64,000 nucleotides of DNA, taken from the NCBI RefSeq assembly GCF_000150275.1, contig NW_002060943.1, positions 1,670,628-1,734,627 on the forward strand, given 5' to 3'. The stretch's first letter is position 1, and each line of letters opens with the position of its first letter. The notes beneath the pieces were generated by a model. It ran no database searches, had not been told where the DNA came from, and worked only from the letters and a program-made list of their open reading frames with translations. This document shows positions 38,252-50,102 of this stretch, one piece after another. The position numbers and the translations under genes were made by a program. Source of the stretch: Trichoplax adhaerens (Eukaryota > Placozoa > Uniplacotomia > Trichoplacea > Trichoplacidae).

Positions 38252-38430
38252 AGATATTATGATGATACTGTTTTACCTTTGTAAACTATATCAACACGAA
38301 GCTATAAGATGGAAAAGGTATAACCATGGGTATACTTAAAGCGATATCATGATGATACTATTCTATCTTTGCAAGCTGTATTAACATGAAGGTATATCGT
38401 GAAAAGGGTAAATACCGTTATCGAGACATC
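38252..38430. repeat. two-copy diverged tandem repeat, about 90 bp
   Basis: 'at.atgatgatact(g/a)tt.ta(c/t)ctttg' begins near 38257 and again near 38347; both copies continue through 'ctgtat/ctatat.aacac/tgaa' and a 'ggaaaaggtat/gaaaagggta' segment. Confidence 0.55.
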
Positions 38431-41400
38431 GAACTATAGTCTCGTTTAAAGTATCAGCTCATCTATCCTTTGTGATATTCATTCATGATTTACACTACCA
38501 TTTCTGCGAAGTAGATATCTAATGTACTGGAGTGCAACGGGGCGAACACTTCAGCGACAACTTCATTAGCATGTTGAATGTATACTACCAAAATCTATGA
38601 CTTTGATCTGTATTAATGTATACTCAAACAGAACCAAAACATGCTACAAAATGTAACAGGAAGTAGGGAATCATGTGCACTAAAGCTGCAGTAGCTGTAA
38701 CCTATCTATTGCTACCTAATCAGTAATAATGTCGCTATGCGAGTATTTGTCCTGTAGTTATATGAAATACAGATATGAGATACAAATTCTTTTTTTGACC
38801 GCAAAAAGTTTTGTTGTGACGTTCTTTCTATTACACTATTAATTATAAATATTACTGCACACCTTTAGAATACTTTAGAAACATGTAACAAGAATCTATT
38901 TGCTTATTAATATTTGGCGCTAAAATTGTATCCATGTCATATGAATCCTCAATAATCTATGATAATTAATTGCTGAAACTTGCAACATAGGTCGCTACAT
39001 CTAATGAAAATTCACGGTAGAAAAGTACCACTGTTATAAATTTCGTTTCAGTCAAGGTGTTTTTATTTATTATACAATTAAATAAGAGATATTCTAAATT
39101 ACGCAAGGGATATATGCAGCATATTCGTACGAGTATATGCCTTCTCTGTACAGGATCTTAAATTAAAAAGATTTTATAGTCGCAACTTCCATGAGCAACA
39201 GCATTATTTACAGGTCTAAATACTAGTTTGTATATTCTTCGAACATTAAATGTGCATTTAGGTTGTCATTCTACGCAATGGCTTGATTTTACTGCTAATC
39301 AAAATATTTACATCATGTCATTAAGAGAGAAAAGGTAGAATAGTGCGCAATTGCGTTAACATATTAAAGCTTTAAAATTAATGTGAATAACGGTCTGGAT
39401 ATTATAGAAAGGTCTATAGCTTATGCATTAAGTGCGAGATGGTAGCTCAGAAAAAATAATATATCTAGACTTGTACATTGTGATCATCTGAAGGAATGTC
39501 GCGTAATCTTTGTTAATGAGGATTAGAGATAATATCACTACCTTAATTGAACACTTATATGCTGCTATTTTGAACGACAGATATGAAATCTCTTAGTAAC
39601 GTAAAGATTGTGGAGAGTAAAGATTGTGGAGATAGAGGGAAAATCTCTTAATTTTACAATGTAAAAATAGTGAAAGTTTAAGGCTTAGGATTTAGCATAG
39701 AATTATGGGTAATTTGCTCCTGAGTGTACTGCTGTATCCATTTTATAAACCTGTCGTCAAGACTTTCGGTTTGGATAACAATGTAGGCATAAATTTATAG
39801 ACAAGAAATCTTGTAGTGTAGCGGTATGTGAAAGATGTGAATTATTTACTTATCCTGCATTAATACTCTATTATCATTCAAGTGATTACTTTTAATCCAG
39901 TCCTTTTCATCATTTTCCATGATAATGACTTAACTTATCGTGGGCTCTACATCTGTCATTCATGATATTTACAAAGAGAAATTGAAAATAAAATTTTTTT
40001 TCGGAATCATGCACTCTATTATTAAGAAGGAATTCTTTACAGTTGATAAACATTAGGGACCCAAATAGAGCTTACAAACCGTTATGAAATTTCTAGGAAT
40101 ATGTCATGTTGATGAAGGTCCTTTCTATAGCCCCAGGGTTGAAATTGATCTCAACTAAATATTCATTCGGAAGATTAGAATAGATTCTTATTTACATTTT
40201 CTTTATTAAACCTATTCACAGTCAGTAAACATCGTTACCGACTGGAGGGGTACATGCAATATTTATTTACCATAAAAATGGTTCGGTTTCACCATATCAA
40301 CCAAATAATTTTAAAATTACTGTTTGATCTAGTAAATATCTTCCAAAGGATACTTTAGTTTTGCCTCTCAGGGCTATACTGTACTTATATGCTGCCGTCT
40401 TACTTATATCTCCTCTCTTTAATAGAACTCTCTATTCACTAGTCTTAGTCTTTCTTCCTTTTACTTATCATAGCATGCAATGTCTGTAATTGAATCACCA
40501 ATATGCAATTGCTAATTTACGAGTATGTATACTACGTTACGGCATTTTTACTGACATAAGGCCTTTGCTTTGATCTCATAATTCTTATGAACTATATTCT
40601 ATCCAATATTTTCATCGTTGTCTTTATTATTCCTAAGGCTATGGCTTTAATATCTAAATTTAGTCATGCATTCATTGAAAGTGATTCTTTCAAGGCAGTA
40701 CTTCTTTCGTAGGTGAACTTACTATTGTTACCAGCTGCGGATCTATTGCAGGACATCAATTTATTCTTAGCTAGCAAATAATATGAATGAAGTCGGGATT
40801 AAATTGGTAAATAAAAGAATTGGCCGTTAATAGTTTAGATAATAACCTTGTAAAACAGCCTGAATAATGTTCTTACACTACATACTACTACCTACAGATC
40901 AATATTAAGGTTACTTTACTAAATATTCAGGATATAATTCAATCTTAAATGGTTGAGATTGAGTTAATGAGGCTGTGCAAATGTTAGAGATTATTTTCAT
41001 CGTCATTCTCCGCTTCGACTTCCGAAATACCAATCAACTAAAAGTTGGCATTTATTTTACACTACGCATTTTTAATCTATTGCTATAAAGTATTGATCAT
41101 GGGTTTCTACTCTTGTAAAATTAGCCTGAAGGTATTACGTTTATCTAAGCCCTCAGTCCATTCTCAATTATTATTTGTTTTGTACATTAATTTTTCAAAA
41201 CAAGTTAATCAATCATTCATGAAAATGGCAGAGGGAGCTAGTACGGCATACGATTTATTTCTGTGACTAAAACGTCAATCTAGAGCTCACCATGACTAAT
41301 TTGAAATACCTAATAGCTAGAAATAACTAAGATGATTTATTGCCAGCAGCATTAATCTTTAAAGAATTGGTAACAGTAGATCTTTTTATCTATTGATGCC

Positions 41401-41792
41401 TTTGATCTCCAACATTTTTTATACAGCTAGGAAGTTTTACAATAAACATAATATTCATCTAATTAGCGGAAGATCGATTGATGGATTTATGAACTTGAGG
41501 TATAAAGTCTGACTAAGATTACATGGACTAGGAAAGAATATCTTGGATCAAATACGTAAAAAACTGCATCCACTGTATGTTAACCTCAGATGGTATGGAC
41601 AGCTTGTCCTCTCTTGCCGCCAAAATACGCAATCATCAGTTGGGCATAAAAAATTAAGGAATGGTCGATAACCATTCATCTAGCCAGTAATACTTTTTAT
41701 TGCTATTCTAGTGATTCTATCAGGTAGAATTTTTAGCTTCTGCTACCCCATCAAGTAATTTGTCACACGCTGCCTTTTATTTAAAGAGAGAC

Positions 41793-44700
41793 ATGGTAAG
41801 ATAAAAGATTTAATTTTTATTTCAGCTCATATCCCTGCCATTAATTGTTCTACTTTTATATAACCAAACGACCATCGACTCTGAAAATATTTTAAGCACT
41901 TTTACTTTAAATACGTAAACGTCATTTATTGTTAATGCCAAAACTGCAACACGCCAAATTATAATAAAGATATTTCTAACGAAGGCAGAAATGGATAGGA
42001 CATTCTCTGCCACCCTATCTGAATACTTAAATTTAATTTTAGTTAACTCGCACCACCCTTCCACAGATGATTATAACATGATTTAATCCGACATCAAATC
42101 CAAGATAATGATCGCCAAGTGCATATACTAACATACGATGTTGTTCCTAATTTCGATTTAGTACGGTATTATCAATCATGTTTTTCAAGTCCTGGTGGAA
42201 GAGAGATTTGGCAAAGACACATGGCAACAGCTGAGGTAAAAAAATTAAACTAGATTCCTAATTCTCTGATACGGTACGAAATATAGAGAAGGTAATTTCT
42301 GTCTCGTTAATAGTGCAGAAGAGTTTTAATAGAAATTATCATAGTTGATTTCTATCGGATGTGACCATCCTTACTTGCTATAAAAATTATTTTTATCGTA
42401 AAGATTTAATCCTTTTGCCTAATTTTAACTATATACTGGTATATGCGCACTTAGGATATAACAAATAATTCTAGAATTTTTAGCACGGTAATACTGTTTG
42501 TCAAATAGCATATTGTACAGTAATTATGAATCACTTTTAATAGAGATTATCATCGCTGTATCATCTCCAAGTTAGGACGTATGTAGCATTTTAATTTACT
42601 ACACAAAGTTACTGAGGCCACGATAAATTTGAACAATAGTACAAAACCATCATTACATTTCCCTCACAGAATCTATTTTATATCGATAATTAAAGTCATT
42701 TCTCGAAGTACTGTCCTGTATAAGTATAACACAGCATGACTATAACATTTGTAAGATTTGAGGCAAGATTTCAATTTGTAGATGTGTTAAGTGTTGATCA
42801 ACCCGTAAAAGCTGCTGGAATAAATCTAAGCATCTATAAATAATTATACCTTATCCACATTAGCGTAATTTTACATCCCTTTAAAAAAATATCCGTGAAA
42901 GACGATTCATTTTTTAAGAAAGAAGGATATAGACTATCAAGAAAATCGGGCTGATACAATTTCCGGGCTTTTGAAGACATGAATCGCCTAAAGTACTATT
43001 TAGAGGTTGCTTTAGAAATATACAAGGCACTATTTTGATTTAACCCTTACTTGATATACAGTATAATAAGTACGGTATGCCTGCGATTATTCACTTGTTG
43101 TTGCCCATAACACCTTTTGTTTACGAAATTTCCAATTTGTTTGTAATAAGATTGAAAACAAGGAATTATTTCTGCTACGATAATTCAACAGCTGCTATTT
43201 CTATTGATATGCTCGTATTACTGTAAAAGTAGACATTAGGCTTCTGTAGAAATGTATTATTCATATTCACTGCGTCTTATATTAAATCCAGTCCTTATTG
43301 ATAAATTCTAGTAAACTTCCATATTATGAGAATTCAATTTACCTTACATGAGTTTTTGAATATTTTATTTCAAACCATTAATCCTTTATTGAGCTAATTT
43401 TACCGTTCGTCCACTGATTGTAAAAGTATAGTTTGCTAACCAAAATGCTGTATTCTTTAAACCTTTGATGTTTCTTTAGCAGTCGGGTTATTATGTCTTT
43501 ACTTTCGATATATACTCTGTATATCTTGTTGATTGCGTAGCGTTATTCTTAATTAAAGTAAGCATTACGTCACCAACATTGTTACAGATTCTTTACTATA
43601 TAAATAGGAATATGCCAATGATTCAACACAAGTGATTTTATATACCTATAACGGCAGAAGGTGCCACTATTTCTCCTCCTTACCTGCATTTAAATTATCA
43701 AACAAGGTCTTCCCCAATTTATGATGCAATTACTCCTTTGCCTAAGAAGCATCATTCCCTACCTTATATCGATATTTGAACTATACATGCATATATTAAG
43801 CCAATTTATTAAAATAGATTAATATGAAATCTTGGAAATAGATGCAGCATCACTACTGACAGCCACTTCATCTTATAGGATATCGTAAAATGTATTATTG
43901 CATAAATCATCCATTATAACCCATTTACTGTTCTGGATTATTCTGTAACTACTAGTAACGCTAATATACAAATACTAAATCATTAAAGAAACTAGGCCTT
44001 CAGTATAAGAAATACCCATATATCAAGCTAATTAGATGGCGTAAAATAGCAAGCATTTATTAAACTGACGTGATCCTAGGGCTATGGTATTTTCATCACT
44101 AAAAGCAACGCGTAGTATTCTATAAAAATATAAGACTCTTGGAAAATTATTGTAATTCATTAAGATTTTTCGATCAGCATGATATTTAATTTAATTAATT
44201 ATAAAAAATTCAATATATAAATTGCTAATGAAAGCCATTTCATCAAATGCCATGAAAGTGTTGCTGTAATATTAAACTTAATTGCTTAAGATAAATAAGA
44301 ATCGTTGCTTCCAAGAGCGATATATAGTACTCTTAATGTGTTTGAAAACCAAATATACGTTAAGATAACCTTACCATCTATAGATTATTTGATCCTTGCC
44401 ATATTCTAACTTTGATATTAAGATTCTAAAATGAGTAACGCTGTAATTTTTATGCAATGTAGGAATAAAATAGATTGTATTCCGGAGAAATTTATCATGA
44501 AACATCCTTACGATGACAACATTACCGTAGACGTCGCTGAAGAATGTTCTAAATTATTGGGTATATATTGATCTATAGATTAGTTGTGTATCCATACCTA
44601 TAGCATTAATATATAATTATAGTACAGCATATTAGAGGTTGATGTTAAAATCTTATAATGACTTCCTAATTTTCTATTTCTATCTTTCGCTGTTTCTCTC

Positions 44701-47700
44701 CAATATATCATTTACAGGTATTTCAGTAGATCAATTTCTAGAAACTTATGGACAATTCTTTGTTGTTTGGTGCCATCGTACTAATTATGTCAGCATGATA
44801 AAAGTCATTGGATCTAACCTCTTCAATTTCTTAAGTAATCTAAATGCCCTCCATGCTCATCTATCTATGACTTTCAATGGTATGAAACCTCCAGAGTTTC
44901 AGTGCATGCCTTCAGATGATCCAAAAAAGTTTTACCTCCATTATTATTCGTGTCGTGAGAATTTATTCGGTATCGTTGTTGGTGCAACTAGAGAAGCTGC
45001 CCGCTCCCTCTTTAATCGTCGAATCTCCATTAAAATAATCAGTAAGACAGTTGACAATAGTCGTTATGCCAATCGCCATCACATCGTCTTCGAAATTTGC
45101 GATTTAGGTTACGCCGATATTAAATTGGCACGTACGGAAACAATTGCAATGGAGCCTGGAGCAGCAATGTTTGTTCACATGAATGGCTACAGCAGTGAGA
45201 GTTTTGATTACCAGTCACAAACTGAATACGTCAATTCTAAAGTCTTTTGCCGTATTTTTCCATTTCATATTATCTTCGATCAAGATTTAATTATTAAACG
45301 TGTTGGTGTTGGTCTTTATCGACGCTTACAGGATTTAAATACAGCGGATAAACCACGACTGGATCAATTTTTCGAATGTCTTAAACCACCTGTTAAACTA
45401 TGTAAACGAAGTATTAAAAGCTACAGAAATAACGATTTTATCTTACAATGTAAAGATAAATCTATTAAAGAAGGCAATTTATTTCAATTAAAAGGTGAAA
45501 TGGTCGAATTAGAAGAACATGGTTCACATTATATGTTCATCTGCTCACCCGTAGTTGAGAAGTTAACTGATTTACAAAATCGTGGTCTCTTTATAAGTGA
45601 TATTCCACTTCATGATATGACTCGTGAATTATTGCTACTAAATGAGCAACGTTTAGCAGAATTTCAGCTGTCTAAGCAATTAGAAGAGACAACTGCTCAA
45701 TTGCAAGCAACATCGGTAGCCCTAGAAATGGAAAAAGTTAAAGCAGATAATTTATTACATAGTATGTTGCCACCATTAGTCAGCGATCGATTACGCAATG
45801 GTGATACAGTAGAGGCTGGAGAATATGAACAAGCTAGTATTATGTTTAGTGATATCGTAGGCTTTACAACCATTTGCAGCCAGTGTAGACCTATGGATGT
45901 GGTTCAGTTTCTGAACAGTTTGTATGTGAAATTTGACAAGCTAACCAATGTTCATGACGTTTATAAGGTGAGATCTACTGTTGCATACTAAATTATTATT
46001 TGATTTATTTTCGCCATCATGTCAAGCGGTCTCCAATCGATTATTTTAGAACGAGACGAGTATAATTCAAGTTGAATATAGTGCCAGCTACACTGTACAT
46101 ATGTTATATTCAGATGCGGTGAAAGTACTATAAGAACACAATAAATTGCATCTTTCCCTAGAATTCTAGTTTTAAAAAATTTGTAATCGAATCATCTTAA
46201 GTGAAAACATTCGGTCATAATTAATTGAAGTCTTTTATGTCAACCACTTGATCATTTACGATGGATTGATTCTTACCACATTGGTAAATCATTTTTGCTA
46301 ATACATCTAGTGATATCATTTCGCTAGTAAGATAAAATCATTCACTTTATTATCGATAATGATTGTCATAATGAATTTAATTTCATTGATATTAATGAAA
46401 CACTATTATAACAATCTATCAGGTGTTGTACTTCGAATCATTAACAAGTAGAGTTTGCCTTATTTTGTTTAGGTAGAGACTATTGGTGATGCATACATGG
46501 TAGTAGGAGGTTTACCGGAACCATGTGCTAATCACGCTGAAAAAGTAGCTCGAATGGCGTTATCTATGGTTGATTGTGCTGTGCAAGTATCATCTCCATC
46601 TGATAACAAACCACTTCGAGTAAGTATAAAAAATTCTTTATTTTAAATAATAATCATTAGAATTACAGCTACAACTAATACTATAATTTAGATCGTATCT
46701 GCTGGACAGTATGGTGATTTTAATACATAAATGTTATCAAATACTGCATATTTTCAGTAATTGGTGTAGGTGATAGTATTATAGGTATTATTATATATCC
46801 TGCTTAGGAAGGACTATAAGTAAAAACGTTGATGCTTACATGATTCTATCTTAAGGCAAAGAACGTTTACAGTTTAAGTAAAAGATCTCATGTTCAGATA
46901 AAATTTAGTAACCAATTTGTTACCGGTTAGATATGCGTAGAGATGAAGTAAATAAATTATTGGAATAAAAGGGGTGAACAGGAAATTAAAATCTACTTTC
47001 CAATATTACAATGACTTTCATGAAATATATCAGTAATAAGCAAGAAAATAGTATAATAATTTGGAGAGATGATAGGTACTGTAGAATCTTTCTATATTAT
47101 TATCACAATAATACTAATAGCATCTTTTATACCAGAATGGGAATTCATTTTAGCCATTTACGATATTGATTAAGATGGATAGCGAGTTATGCTATTGTTT
47201 AAAGTCATTAACAGCCTATCTTAAGCCAATTGATAGGACAATGTAATCGTATTTGCATCTGCTGGATAAATCTAATTTCTTCTGATACCATTTATTTTCA
47301 TTAACATGAGTTAAAAGGTAAACGTTACCTTTACTACATTATCGTAGATTAGAATTGGAATACATTCTGGGCCGGTAGTTGCAGGTGTTGTTGGAAGCAA
47401 AATGCCTCGCTACTGCTTATTTGGTGATACTGTTAATACTGCAAGTCGCATGGAAAGCCATGGCTTGCCTAGTACTATTCACATCAGCGAAGCCTGTTAC
47501 AAGTAAGATAATTTAATAAGCTTTTATACCTTCACTCATTGAAATCGAACTACATTAGAGTGTTCTATAAGAGCATTCTCGCAGTGTTCTCTATTTAAAA
47601 TATCAATATTACCAATCCTAAAGAAATGATAAACTTTGACAGATATTTGAAAGGTAAAGGGTTTCGAATGCAATCGCGAGGCAAGGTGGCAATTAAAGGA

Positions 47701-47913
47701 AAAGGATTAATGAACACTTACTTTGTTTTACGTGAATGTCAGAGATCGATCAATTTAGAGGATGATCCACTAAGGAAAAAATCGGAAACTGTGCCCCCTC
47801 TTTCTACCCTAAATCGGCAACTTGTTGATGATAAATTACCAGTCACTTCTAATTGCTTAAATATGGTATCGTGGAAAGCATCTAATGAGCAAAATTCCTG
47901 TGTAATACAGTAA
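41793..47913 (+). CDS. soluble guanylate cyclase, beta-type, with haem (H-NOX) domain and complete catalytic site
   Basis: Makes cGMP, probably in response to NO or another haem ligand, in the cytosol. Exons: 41793-41795 (ATG alone), 42162-42235, 44463-44560, 44718-45967, 46473-46619, 47348-47502, 47643-47913; all GT-AG, phases match, 1,998 nt or 665 residues. H-NOX domain at about 2-185: H104 in NALHAHL is the proximal haem ligand and Y134-x-S136-x-R138 the haem propionate motif. An associated PAS-like domain follows ([11 protein letters not shown]), then a coiled coil, then LLHSMLPP before the cyclase domain. Catalytic residues: D437 (FSDIVGF) and D481 (GDAY) for metals; E477 and C547 for guanine; N554 and R558 for the transition state; K594 in KGKG. 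All are present in one chain, unlike mammalian beta 1. The family is certain; the single-codon first exon is inferred from ATG|gtaaga and conservation of N-terminal MYG. The apparent start at 47626 is intronic. Confidence 0.92.
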
Positions 47914-48940
47914 ATCTAAATATCATTAGCAGAAATTTTATTAAAACTATAGTTTTAATCATCAATGAACACATGGATATTTGAATATAAATCATATTAG
48001 ATTTTAGAAAAGACCATTAATATCATAATTATATTCGAAATGCAATATTGCGTAATCGAATTCGCTTCAGCCATCGACTCCAGAGTGCTTCCTCAGTAAG
48101 ATTAGAATAAACTGTGTTATGTAGACTTTGAAACATGCCAATTAAGCAAAATAGGACCAAATCAATATAGTACTGAAATATCTTGGTAATAGCCATCGTT
48201 ACTATGCTTTCTATCACCTATTTCTCCTTGTTATTGTAGCTGCTATAATAACTGGCCAATCATTGTATATCCATTGTTAAACAAGAGATTCTGAAATGAA
48301 GTTGTAACAATCTTTATTTTACGCCTAACTCCATTAACTGTAAAATTATTCTATTCGAAAGATATAGCTGAAGGTACAGCAAACAATCGAGGGCAGATTT
48401 ACTGTATCAACATAATAAATAAAATGATCGCCTTGTGGATCGTCTTCGGTTGTCCATGGTCAATTGATACACGGTATAAAAGTAATTTTAAAAAATTATA
48501 ACAAGAATTTTCTATTATAGGATTCTTTTTTGCCTTGCTGATTCCGTATATTACATTGGTTAGAAATCTTTTAGTTGGCTAACAGTTGACAAATTGTGAA
48601 GGATGCAGTTTCCTTCAAGTAATTGTAAACGATAAAATGATGTTGTATACGTCATTAATGTCACTACTATCATTCTACAAAGAATAATAGTCCATGTTAT
48701 TAAAACCTCTTAAACACCGACATGAAGCAACAATAATTACTTCTTTCTCTAATAATATAAATAGTATCATATTTGCAAGTAATAATATTCATACTGTAAG
48801 TTAACTTCTCACGATAATGTTCTTTAAAACATAGTCCTGCTAAAACTGTAATTGATATTAAAGATCTGGAAAAACGCAACTAAAATTTTGACTTAAATAT
48901 TTATCAACAGCATTGACACCAAATGTTAGTTAAAAATTAA
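47914..48940. other. intergenic stretch downstream of the guanylate cyclase
   Basis: Should contain the cyclase 3' untranslated region. A minus-strand open frame, 48217-48029, ends about 115 bp from the cyclase stop codon and contains TEEALWSRWLKRIRLRN, which looks protein-like, but no upstream exon or family match supports it. A short plus-strand open stretch near 48426-48476, with a gt after it and an acceptor near 48522, encodes only a hydrophobic peptide. I treat both as unproven. Confidence 0.35.
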
Positions 48941-48973
48941 GTTACCAGTAGTTCATTACTATTTTAATACCAA

Positions 48974-49045
48974 TGCTAATATTATTATTAATAATAATAA
49001 TAACAATGGTAGAACCGTAACGATAATAATAACTATAACGTAATA

Positions 49046-49076
<31 letters not shown>

Positions 49077-49208
49077 TAATATTAATAATAATAGTAATGA
49101 TAATGACAACAATAATAATAATATAATACTAATAATATAATAGTAATAATAAATATCATAATAATAATATAATAATAATGATAACAATAATAATAATAAT
49201 GATATAAA
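48974..49208. repeat. imperfect (AAT)n microsatellite
   Basis: About 230 bp of near-continuous 'aataat' interrupted by single changes such as 'aatgat', 'aacaat' and 'aatagt'. The 81-codon minus-strand open frame here (Leu/Tyr/Ile-rich) is a product of the repeat. Confidence 0.95.
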
Positions 49209-50102
49209 GAAATAGACGACAAATACTCATATAGCCTAACATGTTAAATTCGGAATAGTACGTAGCGCAGAAAGTACTAGGAATAGAAATTCGGCAGATA
49301 TTTCACGATACAGTCATGTCATTTTTACTCGATGATTGGGTACAATGCCATCGACCATTCACATTGTCGCGAGTACCAGAGAACATCAAATTAAATAAAA
49401 TCTTTACTAAATACCTAAACTTTTTTAACTATCAGATCTTCGAATTCATAGACCTGTTAAAAAATTCTAAAAATGTTTGATACTTTGTGATAAACATATA
49501 GTTTAAAAACATTTTAGAGAGCTATTTTTATATTGGATATTTTGCGTAAAATCGTAATACTGCCTCTTTTAGTTTGCAATTATTTGGATAGAATATAATC
49601 TTCAGTATACCAACAGCAATGGATCTTGTCGAATATGTTTATCAGATTACGTTTGTCAGAAAGTATTTTCAGTCCGAAATTACTCCTATAATCAGATTAT
49701 AACCTCAGTATCAACAGTCGTCCGTCGTAATAGATAAAAATCGCTATCTGGTGATACCCTTAAAGCGCATTTAAACATACATCAAATTGTTACGGCAATT
49801 GCAGTGTATCTCGTGTCACATCATATCTCACCGTCAGGCATCCTCTAGGGAACATTTACGGGAAGGAATCCACAATCGTTACAGATGATAAAGAAAGAAA
49901 AATAATCTTTCATTAATACCATAGACGGAGCATGACAATAATTTCATATAAAAGTACGCATGATATTATACTAATAAGCGTAGATAATAACAAGGTTGCA
50001 TAGAAGCTAACTAAAGTTAACTTGAACCCGTAAAGTGAAATAGTACCTGATACAATGGCGTGAACGAAATTTAAATAAAAACACAAATACAATCATTACT
50101 TA
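49209..50102. other. intergenic stretch, probable 3' region of Muscleblind
   Basis: Nothing clearly coding. An acceptor-like 'gtatcag' near 50058 on the minus strand is followed by an eight- to nine-codon open stretch to a stop, which could be an alternative last exon of the Muscleblind gene. Confidence 0.35.

Larger units (their letters stand above)
34416..41792. other. gene-free stretch between the SoxB upstream region and the guanylate cyclase gene
   Basis: About 7.4 kb with no supported exon. Contents: an (AAT)n/(ATT)n pair at about 35345-35415 able to fold on itself, a 9 bp inverted repeat at 35790-35819, a two-copy repeat of about 164 bp at 36880-37215, and a two-copy repeat of about 90 bp near 38252-38430. 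The last few hundred bases should hold the promoter and 5' leader of the cyclase gene. Open frame 41045-41266 (plus) has no recognisable feature. Confidence 0.4.

Noticed and set aside
26640-41275. Shared string 'ctagtacggcata' at about 26645 and 41238
   Set aside because: Only about 20 bp of similarity with no extension; most likely chance or a tiny repeat remnant.
44639-44717. N-terminal hydrophobic leader of the guanylate cyclase open frame (ATG at 44639)
   Set aside because: It reads through an intron: a good acceptor (tttacag) at 44717 and the H-NOX exons at 42162 and 44463 give the true N-terminus, so the apparent signal peptide is false.
47626-47913. Separate 95-codon gene starting at ATG 47626
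   Set aside because: The first 17 bases lie in an intron; from the acceptor at 47642 the frame is the last exon of the guanylate cyclase, with the KGKG end of the cyclase domain.
48942-49187. 81-codon Leu/Tyr/Ile-rich open frame
   Set aside because: Product of the (AAT)n microsatellite.
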